Below are positions 32,944 through 42,024 of a DNA stretch of 64,000 nt, piece after piece. Position numbers and translations under genes: made by a program. Below the pieces are notes generated by a model. That model was not told where the DNA came from. It searched no databases and saw nothing but the letters and a program-made list of their open reading frames with translations. Position 1 is the first letter of the stretch. Each line of letters starts with the position of its first letter. Source of the DNA: UBA1479 sp040221095 (GTDB taxonomy: Bacteria; Pseudomonadota; Alphaproteobacteria; Rhodospirillales; Casp-alpha2); NCBI GenBank assembly GCA_040221095.1, contig JAVJVP010000018.1:1-64000 (forward strand), in the 5' to 3' direction.

Positions 32944-34035
32944 ATGTCCGCATCTCCCAAATTCGGTGGTGCCACGAAGGGTCGGGGCGCCGTTTCCAAC
33001 CAGGACGGTCGTTTTGAGCGCCTGACCCACGAACCCGTCGACGACGGATGGTCGGCGGACGACGGCGACCTGCCACCGCTGCGCACCCAGGTACTGGCCG
33101 ATACGGCGCGCAAGGTGATCGCGCGCAACACTTCGCCCGACATTCCCTTCGACCGCTCGCTCAATCCCTATCGGGGGTGCGAGCACGGCTGCGTGTACTG
33201 CTTCGCGCGGCCGAGCCATGCCTATCTGGGGCTGTCGCCGGGTCTTGATTTCGAAACCAAGCTGTTCGCCAAGCACGACGCGGCGGAATTGCTGCGCCGC
33301 GAACTGGCGGCCAAGTCCTACCGCTGCCAAACCCTGCAGCTGGGCGCCAACACGGATCCCTATCAGCCCATCGAACGGCGGCTCCGCATCACCCGCGGGG
33401 TGCTGGAGGTTCTGGCCGACTGCGACCATCCCGTCTCCATCACCACCAAATCGGATCTGGTGCTGCGCGATCTCGACCTCCTGGTTCCCATGGCGGCGAA
33501 GGGCCTGGCGACGGTCGCCGTTTCCGTCACGACCCTGGACCGGGCCCTGGCGCGGCGGCTTGAACCCCGGGCGCCGACGGCGGCCAAGCGCCTGCGCGCC
33601 GTCGAAGGCCTGGCGCGTGCCGGCGTGCCGGTGACCGTGCTGGCCGCACCCATGATCCCGGCCCTCAACGACATGGAACTGGACGCCATCATCGCGGCGG
33701 GCGCGCGGGCGGGGGCGACGGCGGCGGGTTATACCCTGCTGCGCCTGCCGGGCGAGGTCGCGGACCTGTTCCGCGAATGGCTGGAAACCCATTATCCCGA
33801 CCGGGCGGAGCGGGTTCTCAACCGCGTGCGGGCGAGCCGCGACGGCGCCCTGTACCGCGCCGAATGGGGGACGCGCCAGACCGGCACGGGGATCGAGGCG
33901 GAGTTGCTCGCCGCCCGCTTCAAGGCGGCGCTGAAGCGCGTGGGCCTGGACCGGGGACGGTCCGGCAGCCGGCCACTGCGCACGGACCTGTTCCGCCCGC
34001 CGGCGCCGCCGTCGGCGCAGATGACCCTGTTCTAG
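32944..34035 (+). CDS. PA0069-family (SplB-like) radical SAM protein
   Basis: 363 residues. The radical SAM cluster motif is CEHGCVYC (C-x3-C-x2-C) within NPYRGCEHGCVYCFARPSHA. LGANTDPYQPIERR and TLLRLPGEV follow, as in proteins annotated SplB-related (spore photoproduct lyase-like). It is not a sporulation gene here. The substrate is unknown, but a LexA box over its promoter suggests induction by DNA damage, consistent with a nucleic-acid repair role. Confidence 0.88.
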   Translation: MSASPKFGGATKGRGAVSNQDGRFERLTHEPVDDGWSADDGDLPPLRTQVLADTARKVIARNTSPDIPFDRSLNPYRGCEHGCVYCFARPSHAYLGLSPGLDFETKLFAKHDAAELLRRELAAKSYRCQTLQLGANTDPYQPIERRLRITRGVLEVLADCDHPVSITTKSDLVLRDLDLLVPMAAKGLATVAVSVTTLDRALARRLEPRAPTAAKRLRAVEGLARAGVPVTVLAAPMIPALNDMELDAIIAAGARAGATAAGYTLLRLPGEVADLFREWLETHYPDRAERVLNRVRASRDGALYRAEWGTRQTGTGIEAELLAARFKAALKRVGLDRGRSGSRPLRTDLFRPPAPPSAQMTLF

Positions 34036-34081
34036 CGGCATTCCATCTGGCGCGGGGCGGGGGAAATGCTACCCTAGCCCC

Positions 34082-35599
34082 ATGGACCCGCAAGCATCAC
34101 CGAAAGAGTTTCCCGAGAAGATCGCCGAGATCGGCGCGGCCGCCGTCGACGCGGTCGCCGAGGTCACGGAAAAGGCCATGACCGCGTCGGACGCGGCCCA
34201 CGGCAACGACCTGACCGGCATCGCCATCGTCGTCCTGGCGGCCCTGCTGTGCGGCATGCTGATGACCCGCCTGCGCCAACCGGCCATCGTCGGCTACATC
34301 CTGGCCGGGGTGATCCTGGGGCCGTCGGGGCTCAGCGTGGTCAAGGATCACGGCTCCCTCGAACTGCTCGCGGAAATGGGCGTGCTGCTGCTGCTGTTCC
34401 TGGTCGGGCTGGAACTGTCGCTGCGATCGTTCCGCCGCATGTGGCGGCTCGCCGTGTTCACGGTGGCGTTCCAGATCACGGCCTCGGTCGCGGTGACGCT
34501 GCTGTGCTCGCAGGTGTTCGACTGGTCCATGCCGCTGGCCGTGCTGCTGGGGTTCGTGGTCGCCCTGTCGTCGACGGCGGTGGTGGTCAAGATGCTGGAA
34601 GACCTGGGCGAACTGCGCACCCGCACGGGCCGGGTCACGGTCGGCATCCTGATCGCCCAGGATCTGGCCGTGGTGCCCATGCTGCTGTGGGTGGGGGCCA
34701 TGCAGGGCGGTGATTTTGAATGGACGACGATCCCCAAGATCGTGCTGTCCATCGGCTTCCTGGGCTGGCTGATCTGGTACCTGTCGCGCGGGCGCAAGGT
34801 CGTCTTGCCGTTCACCGACCGCATCCTGCCCAACGTCGACCTGCGCCCGCTGGCGGCGCTGGCCTTCTGTTTCGGCTGCGCGTCGATCGCCGGGGTCATG
34901 GGCCTGTCGGCGGCCTACGGCGCCTTCATCGCCGGGCTGATCGTCGGCAATTCGACCCTGCGCCATCCCATCACCGACACGGTGGTGCCGATCCAGAGCA
35001 TCCTGATGATGGTGTTCTTCCTGTCCATCGGCCTGCTGCTCGACATGGCTTATATCTGGGACAACTTGGGCCGGGTGCTGCTGCTGTTCTTCCTGGTCAG
35101 CGTGTTCAAGACGGTCATCAACGTGGGCTTTCTGCGCGCCCTGGGGCAGCCCTGGGACCGGGCGTTCCTGGCCGGCGTCATGCTGGCGCAGATCGGCGAA
35201 TTCTCGTTCCTGTTGTCCGTGGTTGGGGTGTCGTCGGGGGTGCTGAACGCCGACGACTCGCGCCTGGTCGTCTCGGTCACGGTGATGTCCCTGGCCCTGT
35301 CGCCGCTGTGGGTCGTCACGGCCCGGCGCATCCAGGCCATCGCCCACGAAGGCGTGTCGTCGGGGGGTGAACTGGTCCGCCTGGTCTATGCGCCGGAGAC
35401 GGAGATTCTGTCGGAAACCCTGGGCACCGCGCGGTCCCGCACCATGCGCCAACTGCGCAAGGGGGCCTTGCTGCTGCGCCGCGAACGCCTGCGCCGCACC
35501 CGGCGCAAGAAGGCGGAGACCGTCGCCACGGCGGCCCCCAAGGACGCCACGGCGGACGCGGACAAGCCCAAGACCAAACCCAAGCCGAAAGCCAAGTGA
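34082..35599 (+). CDS. CPA2-type cation:proton antiporter
   Basis: 505 residues. A charged N-terminal tail of about 45 residues precedes some 12 membrane helices. RQPAIVGYILAGVILGPSGL is the Kef/YbaL signature, and LLFLVGLELS and AYGAFIAGLIVGNSTL follow. The C-terminus ends in a hydrophilic basic tail (KPKTKPKPKAK) with no TrkA/RCK domain, so gating differs from KefB/KefC. It exchanges K+ or Na+ for H+. It is followed by rnhB after 12 bp. Confidence 0.88.
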   Translation: MDPQASPKEFPEKIAEIGAAAVDAVAEVTEKAMTASDAAHGNDLTGIAIVVLAALLCGMLMTRLRQPAIVGYILAGVILGPSGLSVVKDHGSLELLAEMGVLLLLFLVGLELSLRSFRRMWRLAVFTVAFQITASVAVTLLCSQVFDWSMPLAVLLGFVVALSSTAVVVKMLEDLGELRTRTGRVTVGILIAQDLAVVPMLLWVGAMQGGDFEWTTIPKIVLSIGFLGWLIWYLSRGRKVVLPFTDRILPNVDLRPLAALAFCFGCASIAGVMGLSAAYGAFIAGLIVGNSTLRHPITDTVVPIQSILMMVFFLSIGLLLDMAYIWDNLGRVLLLFFLVSVFKTVINVGFLRALGQPWDRAFLAGVMLAQIGEFSFLLSVVGVSSGVLNADDSRLVVSVTVMSLALSPLWVVTARRIQAIAHEGVSSGGELVRLVYAPETEILSETLGTARSRTMRQLRKGALLLRRERLRRTRRKKAETVATAAPKDATADADKPKTKPKPKAK

Positions 35600-35611
35600 C
35601 GGTGGGGCGTC

Positions 35612-36250
35612 GTGCCTGATTTAGTGCACGAGGACCGGGCGCGGGCCGACGGCCACGCCGTCGTCTGCGGCATCGACGAGGCCGGACGCGGACCCTGGGC
35701 CGGGCCCGTGGTCGCGGCGGCGGCGATCCTCGACCGCGTGGGCCTGCCCCTGTCCCTGGCGGCGGAACTGGACGATTCCAAGCGCCTGAAGCCTGCCGCC
35801 CGCGACCGCCTGCTGGCGGAACTCACCCCCCATGCGGTGATCGGCGTCGGCCAGGCGTCGGCGGTGGAGATCGATGCCCTCAACATCCTGCAGGCGACGT
35901 TCCTGGCCATGGACCGGGCGGTGCAGGCCCTGGGTCAGGCGCCGGGCCTGGCCCTGGTCGACGGCAACCGCCCGCCGCTCCTGCCGTCCGCGCCCGGCTG
36001 CGTCATCCAATGCCTGGTCGGCGGCGACGGGCGGTCGCTGTCCATTGCCGCCGCCTCCATCGCCGCCAAGGTGACCCGCGACCGCCTCATGGCCGGCCTC
36101 GCTGAACGGCATCCCGGATACGGCTGGGAGCGCAACGCGGGATACGGCACGGCCGCGCATAAGGCGGCCCTGGAGCGCCTGGGCGTGACGCCGGAGCATC
36201 GGAAAAGTTACAAGCCGATCCTCAATATCTTGCGCGGCGGGGAGTCCTGA
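35612..36250 (+). CDS. rnhB: Ribonuclease HII
   Basis: 212 residues. The catalytic motif CGIDEAGRGPWAGP (D22, E23), the third acidic residue in LVDGNRPP near 115 and AAASIAAKVTRDRLM are intact. It removes RNA from RNA-DNA hybrids in the cytoplasm. It starts at GTG 35612, 12 bp after the antiporter gene. The region behind it is rich in GANTC sites leading into ccrM. Confidence 0.94.
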   Translation: MPDLVHEDRARADGHAVVCGIDEAGRGPWAGPVVAAAAILDRVGLPLSLAAELDDSKRLKPAARDRLLAELTPHAVIGVGQASAVEIDALNILQATFLAMDRAVQALGQAPGLALVDGNRPPLLPSAPGCVIQCLVGGDGRSLSIAAASIAAKVTRDRLMAGLAERHPGYGWERNAGYGTAAHKAALERLGVTPEHRKSYKPILNILRGGES

Positions 36251-36316
36251 CTCCCATATATGCCCTCAAGACTCTCCCCTAAGTATTTGAATCCAAATAC
36301 TTCTTGACCGCGACTC
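36242..36316 (+). promoter_or_regulatory. ccrM promoter region with five GANTC methylation sites and a dyad
   Basis: GANTC occurs at 36242, 36249, 36270, 36289 and 36312, five times in 75 bp, with one more at 36417 inside the gene. The 36289 site lies in the centre of a 22-bp dyad, AAGTATTTG-AATC-CAAATACTT (36281-36302). TTGACC at 36304 may be a -35 element. Methylation state would therefore report replication to the methyltransferase's own promoter, as known for Caulobacter ccrM. Confidence 0.7.
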
Positions 36317-36365
36317 CGGCCCTGGCCATGCTCCCCGAATACTGGGGACCTGGGAAAGTCTGACA

Positions 36366-37508
36366 ATGACGAAAAAGCCTGCCACCGCGCGCCGCAAGGC
36401 GGCCGCCGCCGAACGTGAGTCCGCCGCCAAGCAGGCCGAGGCTTATGCCGACACCGTCCACGTCGGCGACTGCGTCGAGCTGATGAACGCCATGCCGGAA
36501 GGCAGCGTCGACATGGTCTTCGCCGATCCGCCCTACAACCTGCAATTAGAAGGCGAACTGCACCGCCCCGACAATTCGCGGGTCGACGGCGTCGACGCCG
36601 ACTGGGACCGTTTCTCGGGCTTCAAAAGCTATGACGAATTCACCCATGCCTGGCTGTCCGCCGCGCGCCGGGTGTTGCAGCCCAACGGCACGCTTTGGGT
36701 GATCGGCAGCTATCACAACATCTTCCGCGTCGGCGCGATCCTGCAGGACCTGGGATACTGGATCCTCAACGACATCGTGTGGCGCAAGTCCAATCCCATG
36801 CCTAATTTCCGCGGCCGGCGCTTCACCAATGCCCATGAAACCATGATCTGGGCGGCGCGCGACAAGGACGCCAAGTACCGTTTCAACTACGAAGCCATGA
36901 AGACGCTGAACGACGATCTGCAGATGCGCTCCGACTGGACCATTCCGCTGTGCACGGGGGCGGAGCGCCTGAAGAACGCCCAGGGCAAGAAGGCCCATCC
37001 GACGCAGAAGCCGGAGGCCCTGCTCTACCGCACCATCCTGTCCTCGACGGACGTGGGCGACGTGATCCTGGACCCGTTCTTCGGCACGGGCACCACCGGG
37101 GCCGTGGCGCGCATGCTGGACCGGCGCTATGTCGGCCTGGAACGGGACGAAGAATACGCGGCCCTGGCCAAGGAACGCCTGGCCGGGATCGAGCCCCTGG
37201 CCGAACCGTCGATGCTGACCACCCCGGCCAAGCGCGAACAGCCGCGCATCCCGTTCGGCTGGGTGGTCGAGCGGGGATTGCTCAAGGCCGGGCAGACCCT
37301 GACCGACCATCAGCGCCGCCACACGGCGCGGGTGCGCGCCGACGGCACGCTGGCCGCCGCCGATTTCCGCGGCTCCATCCATCAGGTGGGGGCGCATGTT
37401 CAGAAGGCCCCGGCCTGCAACGGCTGGCAGTTCTGGCATGTGGAACTGGGCAACGAACTGGTGCCCATCGACCTGTTCCGCCAGAAGCTACGGGCGGAAC
37501 TCCACTAG
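36366..37508 (+). CDS. ccrM: CcrM-type adenine DNA methyltransferase (GANTC)
   Basis: 380 residues. The catalytic DPPY is at 54-57 (FADPPYNLQLEG), and the SAM-binding motif is LDPFFGTGTTGAVA further on, the beta-class order. NFRGRRFTNAHETMIWAA and the C-terminal specificity extension of about 90 residues (GSIHQVGAHVQKAP) are those of alphaproteobacterial CcrM. It methylates adenine in GANTC and is cell-cycle regulated. There is no restriction enzyme nearby, so it is an orphan methyltransferase. Its stop overlaps the convergent acyltransferase gene by 21 bp. Confidence 0.95.
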   Translation: MTKKPATARRKAAAAERESAAKQAEAYADTVHVGDCVELMNAMPEGSVDMVFADPPYNLQLEGELHRPDNSRVDGVDADWDRFSGFKSYDEFTHAWLSAARRVLQPNGTLWVIGSYHNIFRVGAILQDLGYWILNDIVWRKSNPMPNFRGRRFTNAHETMIWAARDKDAKYRFNYEAMKTLNDDLQMRSDWTIPLCTGAERLKNAQGKKAHPTQKPEALLYRTILSSTDVGDVILDPFFGTGTTGAVARMLDRRYVGLERDEEYAALAKERLAGIEPLAEPSMLTTPAKREQPRIPFGWVVERGLLKAGQTLTDHQRRHTARVRADGTLAAADFRGSIHQVGAHVQKAPACNGWQFWHVELGNELVPIDLFRQKLRAELH

Positions 37509-38405
37509 CTTTCCTGATTCCATGGGGATGTCGTAGACCCGCCGCCAATGGGCGCGGGTCACGCCCATGCTGACCTTGTCGTGGCAATGGGCGGCCAGCG
37601 CCTTGCGCCCCGCGAAATCGCGGGCCTGCACCGGCGCGTGGAAAGTGACCTCGACCATCGCCCCGCGCAGCCCGAACACGGAAATCAGATGCGGCAGCAG
37701 GGTCATGTCGCCGTACCAGGCGTAAAGGGCGCGCAGGGCGCGGTCGAGCGGTCGGCCGTCCGCATAGCGGGTATAGGCGATGGACACGGGCTGCACCCGG
37801 GGCTGGTCCGCCCCCGGGGCCGCGTCGGCGACGGCGAACAGGGCGCTTTTGAACGGCAGCACATGGATGCCGTTCGACGACGTGCCCTCGGGAAACAGCA
37901 TCAGGCTGTCGCCGGCGGCGAGGCGGGCCGCCATCTCGGCCCGCTGCCCCAGGGCTTCCCGGGCATCGCGGCGGATGAACAGGGTGCGGTAAATTTTCGA
38001 ACACAGCCCGAACAGGGGCCAGTCCTTGACGTCGTCCTTGGCCACGAAGGCGGCGTCGGTCAGCAGGGCCAGGACCGGAATGTCCAGATAGGACACATGG
38101 TTGCAGACGTAGAGCGTGCCGGTCTGGCCCAGCGGCGCGCCGTTGACCTTGACGCGCAGGCTGGCCAGCCGCGCCACGCCCCGGAACCAGATCAGGGCGA
38201 TGCGCCTGACGGCGGGCGCACCCAACGGATAGGCCACCACCGCCAGCGGCAGCAGGGCGCCTGTCAGGACAAGGAAAACGGAAATACGGCCGGCGGACCT
38301 AAGGCCCGAGGCGGCGACGGGACCGGCGTCGCCTAGCGCGTCCCACAGGGCTTGTAGTGGCGCAGGTATTTCTCGGTGATGTGGTCCGTAGGTACGATGA
38401 TGCAT
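37488..38405 (-). CDS. olsA: PlsC-type lyso-lipid acyltransferase, probably OlsA
   Basis: 305 residues if the ATG 38405 is used. This start lies 73 bp inside the olsB gene; the recognisable chain begins near residue 40 with a membrane helix (ISVFLVLTGALLPLAVVAY). No ATG exists after the olsB stop until well inside that helix. The PlsC motifs are VCNHVSYLDIPVL (H-x4-D) and FPEGTSSNG. Following olsB, it probably converts lyso-ornithine lipid to ornithine lipid. It might instead act on lysophosphatidic acid. Start site uncertain. Confidence 0.8.
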   Translation of the reverse strand: MHHRTYGPHHREIPAPLQALWDALGDAGPVAASGLRSAGRISVFLVLTGALLPLAVVAYPLGAPAVRRIALIWFRGVARLASLRVKVNGAPLGQTGTLYVCNHVSYLDIPVLALLTDAAFVAKDDVKDWPLFGLCSKIYRTLFIRRDAREALGQRAEMAARLAAGDSLMLFPEGTSSNGIHVLPFKSALFAVADAAPGADQPRVQPVSIAYTRYADGRPLDRALRALYAWYGDMTLLPHLISVFGLRGAMVEVTFHAPVQARDFAGRKALAAHCHDKVSMGVTRAHWRRVYDIPMESGKLVEFRP

Positions 38406-39208
38406 ACGTCCGTCGTGTTGAACTGGTTGTCGATAACCGCGCCGTCGCCGATGAAGCCGCCGACACGCATGTATCCCTTGATAAGCGGCGGCAGCATGGC
38501 GCGGGCCGCCTTCTGATCCAGCCGGGTCAGGGGCACCCGGTCGATCTTCACGTAAAGGTCGTCAAGCGCCCGCGCGCGAATGTCGCTGGGCGCCATGTGG
38601 AAATGATGCAGGTAGCTGAGCGCCGGCATGAGCGCTTCCGCGTCCGTGCCGGGCAGCGAGCCGCAGCCGAACATCAGCTTGATGTCGTAGGCGGCGAGGT
38701 ATTCCGCGATGCCGCGCCACAGAAGCTGCATGACCGCACCGGTGCGGTAGTCTTCGTGGACGCAGGAGCGGCCCAGTTCGACCAGCTCGCCCTCGTGGCG
38801 CAGCAGGGCCGACAGGTCGTATTCCTGGGCCGAATAGAACCCGCCGTGCGCCTTGGCGACGGCGCCCCGGATCAGCCGATAGGTGCCGCAGACGAAGGGC
38901 CGGCCGGGCTGCGAGCGGTCCGTGTCGAGCACCAGCAGGTGGTCGCAGACGGCGTCGAAGGGATCGGCGTCGCGTTCGTGGCGCGCGGCCTCCACGGTCG
39001 GGATGGCGCCCATTTCGCGGTAGAACACGTTGTAGCGCAGACGCTGCGCGGCCTCGACCTCCTCCGGCGTTTCCGCCAGGCGGATTTCCAGATTGCGGGC
39101 ACGCACGTCGACCGGGCGTGGCGGGAGTGGGGCAGGGGTCTTTCTTCGGGGGTACGCAAACTTGGGCAGCACCCCTTTGGGAACGGCCAGCTTGGCAAGC
39201 ATGTTCAT
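38333..39208 (-). CDS. olsB: OlsB-like ornithine N-acyltransferase (lyso-ornithine lipid synthesis)
   Basis: 291 residues of the GNAT-related OlsB family. EIRLAETPEEVEAAQRLRYN, DHLLVLD, ELGRSCVHEDYRTG, LLWRGIAEYLAAY and MFGCGSLPGTD are characteristic. It transfers 3-hydroxyacyl groups from acyl carrier protein to ornithine. It overlaps the next gene by 73 bp in the assumed start, so the pair is coupled. Ornithine lipids are phosphorus-free membrane lipids made under phosphate limitation in many alphaproteobacteria; no Pho-box was identified here. Confidence 0.9.
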   Translation of the reverse strand: MNMLAKLAVPKGVLPKFAYPRRKTPAPLPPRPVDVRARNLEIRLAETPEEVEAAQRLRYNVFYREMGAIPTVEAARHERDADPFDAVCDHLLVLDTDRSQPGRPFVCGTYRLIRGAVAKAHGGFYSAQEYDLSALLRHEGELVELGRSCVHEDYRTGAVMQLLWRGIAEYLAAYDIKLMFGCGSLPGTDAEALMPALSYLHHFHMAPSDIRARALDDLYVKIDRVPLTRLDQKAARAMLPPLIKGYMRVGGFIGDGAVIDNQFNTTDVCIIVPTDHITEKYLRHYKPCGTR

Positions 39209-39458
39209 GATGTCGCGGTCCCTATTGCCGATATGGCAGGTCTTGGTTGGTCAGGTACGCATTCATCGCCCAGGGCCAATTTCACATCTGATGACAGACG
39301 GTTCAGGCCAAGACAAAAGAAGCTTTGTTAACGGCGGCGTGACGGTTCGATGACAGGCGCAACCCGTTGGTATGCCTTTGTCGTGGCCCATCCGCCCGCG
39401 ATATGGCACCTTTCGGCGGTACGGGAATCCGCAACGGGGATGAATTGGGGGTCAGCTG
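39209..39458. other. Divergent non-coding gap between olsB and the dCMP deaminase gene
   Basis: 250 bp. I see no gene in it. It must contain two outward promoters; no strong dyad was noted. Confidence 0.35.
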
Positions 39459-39941
39459 ATGAGCGAGAAATGGGACATTCGATTCCTGCGCCTGGCCAAG
39501 GAGGTCGCGACCTGGTCCAAGGACCGCTCGACCCAGGTCGGCGCGGTGATCGTGGGCGACGACAAGACGCCGGGGCCGTACGGCTTCAACGGATTTCCCC
39601 GCACCATCGACGACGCCGTCGAGGACCGCCATACCCGGCCCCTGAAATACAAATGGACAGAGCATGCGGAGCGCAACGCCATCTACAACGCGGCGCGCAT
39701 CGGCATGTCGTTGAAGGGCTGCACCATCTACGTCACCCATCTGCCCTGCGCCGACTGCACGCGGGCCATCGTCCAGGTCGGCATCAAGCGCGTGGTGGTC
39801 GATGCCGGCAGCCTGGAAAACGCGGACTTCGCATCCCGCTGGTCGGATGACGACAAGATCACCAAGGCCATGCTGGACGAGGCCGGGGTCGACCTGGGCC
39901 TGGTTTCGGCGGACAAGCCGGTTTCCGGCGATGACGACTGA
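39459..39941 (+). CDS. Deoxycytidylate (dCMP) deaminase
   Basis: 160 residues. The zinc site is HAERNAI (H69, E71) and LPCADCTRAI (C97, C100). The N-terminus (WDIRFLRLAKEVATWSKDRS) and the Ser/Thr-rich nucleotide-binding segment STQVGAVIV match dCMP deaminases rather than cytidine or tRNA deaminases. It feeds dUMP for thymidylate synthesis. It overlaps the dipeptidase gene by 11 bp. Confidence 0.88.
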   Translation: MSEKWDIRFLRLAKEVATWSKDRSTQVGAVIVGDDKTPGPYGFNGFPRTIDDAVEDRHTRPLKYKWTEHAERNAIYNAARIGMSLKGCTIYVTHLPCADCTRAIVQVGIKRVVVDAGSLENADFASRWSDDDKITKAMLDEAGVDLGLVSADKPVSGDDD

Positions 39942-40950
39942 CGCCGCCGAACTCGCCCAGGCCCTGCACCGCGACGCCATCGTCATCGACGGGGTCTGCC
40001 CGCTTTTGATGGAACCGTCGAACGTCGGCTATTACCTGGACGGCGGGCTGACCGCCGCGGTGCCGACCATCGCGATCCGCGAAACGGCGGAACAGACGCT
40101 GCGCATCTTCGGCCGCTGGCACCGCTTCATCGACGGCCACGACCGCCTGCGCCTGGCCCGCCGTGCCGCCGACATCGAGGCCGCCAAGCAGGCCGGCGAT
40201 ATGGCCATCGTGTTCCATTTCCAGGGCACGGACGCGGTCGAGGACGATCTCGATTTGCTCGACGCCTACAAGGCGCTCGGCCTCGGCATGGTGCAGTTGA
40301 CCTATAACGTGAAATGCCGGGTCGGCGACGGGGCGCTGGAGCGCACGGACGCGGGGCTCAGCCTGTTCGGCCAGGATCTGGTCCGGCGCTGCAACGAGTT
40401 GAGCCTGATCGTCGACGGCAGCCATACGGGCGAAAGGACCACCCTGGACGCCATGGAAATCTGCGACGGGCCCTTCGTGTTTTCCCACGCCAACGCCAAG
40501 GCGCTGCACTACTCGCCGCGCAACATCACGGACGACCAGATGAAGGCTTGTGCTGCGACCGGCGGGGTCGTCGGCATCAACGGGTTCCCCAGTTTCCTCG
40601 GCGATGACCCAAGGCCCTCTCTGGACCGCTTCATCGAATTCATCGACTACGCGGTCGATCTCATGGGCATCGACCATGTGGGGCTGGGCATCGACTATTA
40701 CATGGGGATGGATCCGATCATCCCGGCGGACAAGGCGCGGGCGCGCTACGACGACGCGATCAAGACGGGGCGTTGGGACGCCGCCGTCTATCCGCCGCCA
40801 CCGCATTATTTCCCGAAAGGGATCGAGACGCCGGCGACCCTCGGCAATCTGACGGCGGGCCTGTTGGCGCGCGGCTACGCCGACGCCGACGTGCGCAAGA
40901 TCATGGGGGAAAACTGGCTGCGCGTGTTCCGCCGGGTGTGGGGCGGCTGA
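39931..40950 (+). CDS. Membrane dipeptidase (peptidase M19 family)
   Basis: 339 residues from ATG 39931, inside the dCMP deaminase end. The M19 fold is indicated by AIVIDGVCPLL, AIVFHFQGTDAVEDDLD, LIVDGSHTGERTTLDAM, FSHANAKALHYSPRNI and MGIDHVGLGIDYYMG. Metal ligands appear as the His/Asp/Glu of these segments, but the N-terminal HxD is replaced here by VIDGVCP, so the binuclear site may differ. Proteins of this group cleave dipeptides or D-amino acid amides. Specificity is not predictable. Confidence 0.82.
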   Translation: MTTDAAELAQALHRDAIVIDGVCPLLMEPSNVGYYLDGGLTAAVPTIAIRETAEQTLRIFGRWHRFIDGHDRLRLARRAADIEAAKQAGDMAIVFHFQGTDAVEDDLDLLDAYKALGLGMVQLTYNVKCRVGDGALERTDAGLSLFGQDLVRRCNELSLIVDGSHTGERTTLDAMEICDGPFVFSHANAKALHYSPRNITDDQMKACAATGGVVGINGFPSFLGDDPRPSLDRFIEFIDYAVDLMGIDHVGLGIDYYMGMDPIIPADKARARYDDAIKTGRWDAAVYPPPPHYFPKGIETPATLGNLTAGLLARGYADADVRKIMGENWLRVFRRVWGG

Positions 40951-40962
40951 ATTAGCGAAAGA

Positions 40963-41844
40963 TCAGCGCGTCGGGACGGGCGTGTCCGTGGAGTAGTCGT
41001 AGAACCCGCGGCCCGTCTTGCGGCCGAGCCAGCCGGCTTCCACATACTTCACCAGCAGGGGACAGGGCCGGTATTTGGAATCGGACAGGCCGTCGTGCAG
41101 CACGTGCATGATCGACAGACAGGTATCCAGGCCGATGAAGTCGGCCAGTTCCAGCGGGCCCATGGGATGGCGGGTGCCGAGCCGCATGGCCGTGTCGATG
41201 GCGTCGACCGAGCCGACGCCTTCGTACAGGGTGTAGATCGCCTCGTTGATCATCGGCAGCAGGATGCGGTTGACGATGAAGGCCGGGAAATCCTCGGCGT
41301 TGACCGGCTTCTTGCCCAGATCCGTGGTCAGTTCGCGGATCATGGCGAAGGTTTCTTCGTTGGTCGCGATGCCGCGGATCAGTTCGACCAGATCCATGCG
41401 CGGCACCGGATTCATGAAGTGCATGCCGACAAAGCGCTCGGGCCGGTCGGTCTGGGCGGCCAGGCGGGTGATGGAGATGGAGGACGTGTTGGTCGCGATC
41501 ACCGTGTTCTCGCCGAGATGGTCGGCGAGGGAGCGCAGGATCGCTTTCTTGACTTCCTCGTCTTCCGTGGCGGCCTCGATCACAAGGTCGCAATCCTTCA
41601 TGCCGGCGTAATCGGTGCCGGTCTTGATCAGGGTCAGGGCGTTCTTCATGTCGTCGGCGGAGATCAGATCGCGCTCGACCTGACGGCTCATGCCGTGCTC
41701 GATGGTTTCCATGCCCCGCTTCAAGGCGTCGTCGCTGACGTCCAGCATGTAGACGGCGCGCCCGGACAGGGCGCACACATGCGCGATGCCACTGCCCATC
41801 TGGCCGGCGCCGATGACGCCGATCTTCTTAATCTTATCCGACAT
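40963..41844 (-). CDS. 3-hydroxybutyryl-CoA dehydrogenase
   Basis: 293 residues. The NAD motif IGVIGAGQMGSGIAHVCALSG, the catalytic region GMHFMNPVPRMDLVELI (His-Asn) and the C-terminal domain GPLELADFIGLDTCL are typical. It interconverts 3-hydroxybutyryl-CoA and acetoacetyl-CoA, feeding crotonyl-CoA to the ethylmalonyl-CoA pathway encoded nearby. A 180-bp gap separates it from the adenosyltransferase gene. Confidence 0.93.
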   Translation of the reverse strand: MSDKIKKIGVIGAGQMGSGIAHVCALSGRAVYMLDVSDDALKRGMETIEHGMSRQVERDLISADDMKNALTLIKTGTDYAGMKDCDLVIEAATEDEEVKKAILRSLADHLGENTVIATNTSSISITRLAAQTDRPERFVGMHFMNPVPRMDLVELIRGIATNEETFAMIRELTTDLGKKPVNAEDFPAFIVNRILLPMINEAIYTLYEGVGSVDAIDTAMRLGTRHPMGPLELADFIGLDTCLSIMHVLHDGLSDSKYRPCPLLVKYVEAGWLGRKTGRGFYDYSTDTPVPTR

Positions 41845-42024
41845 TATTTTCTAATCTCCACACTCCGGTGCGTCCCGCCCCGGTCCGATCTTTATGCCGG
41901 AATTGGGCTGTTCGCACTCGCACAATAGGCTTACCCCCAGGGGTGGTCAAGGCCCGTTCGGCCCGTTGGTATACATGATTCCAAGGTAATGAAGCGCCCG
42001 GTTTCCATAGGCTCTCCAGCCGGC

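Noticed and set aside
36366..37508. CcrM as part of a restriction-modification system
   Set aside because: No endonuclease or specificity gene is adjacent; sequence and promoter sites fit the solitary cell-cycle methyltransferase.
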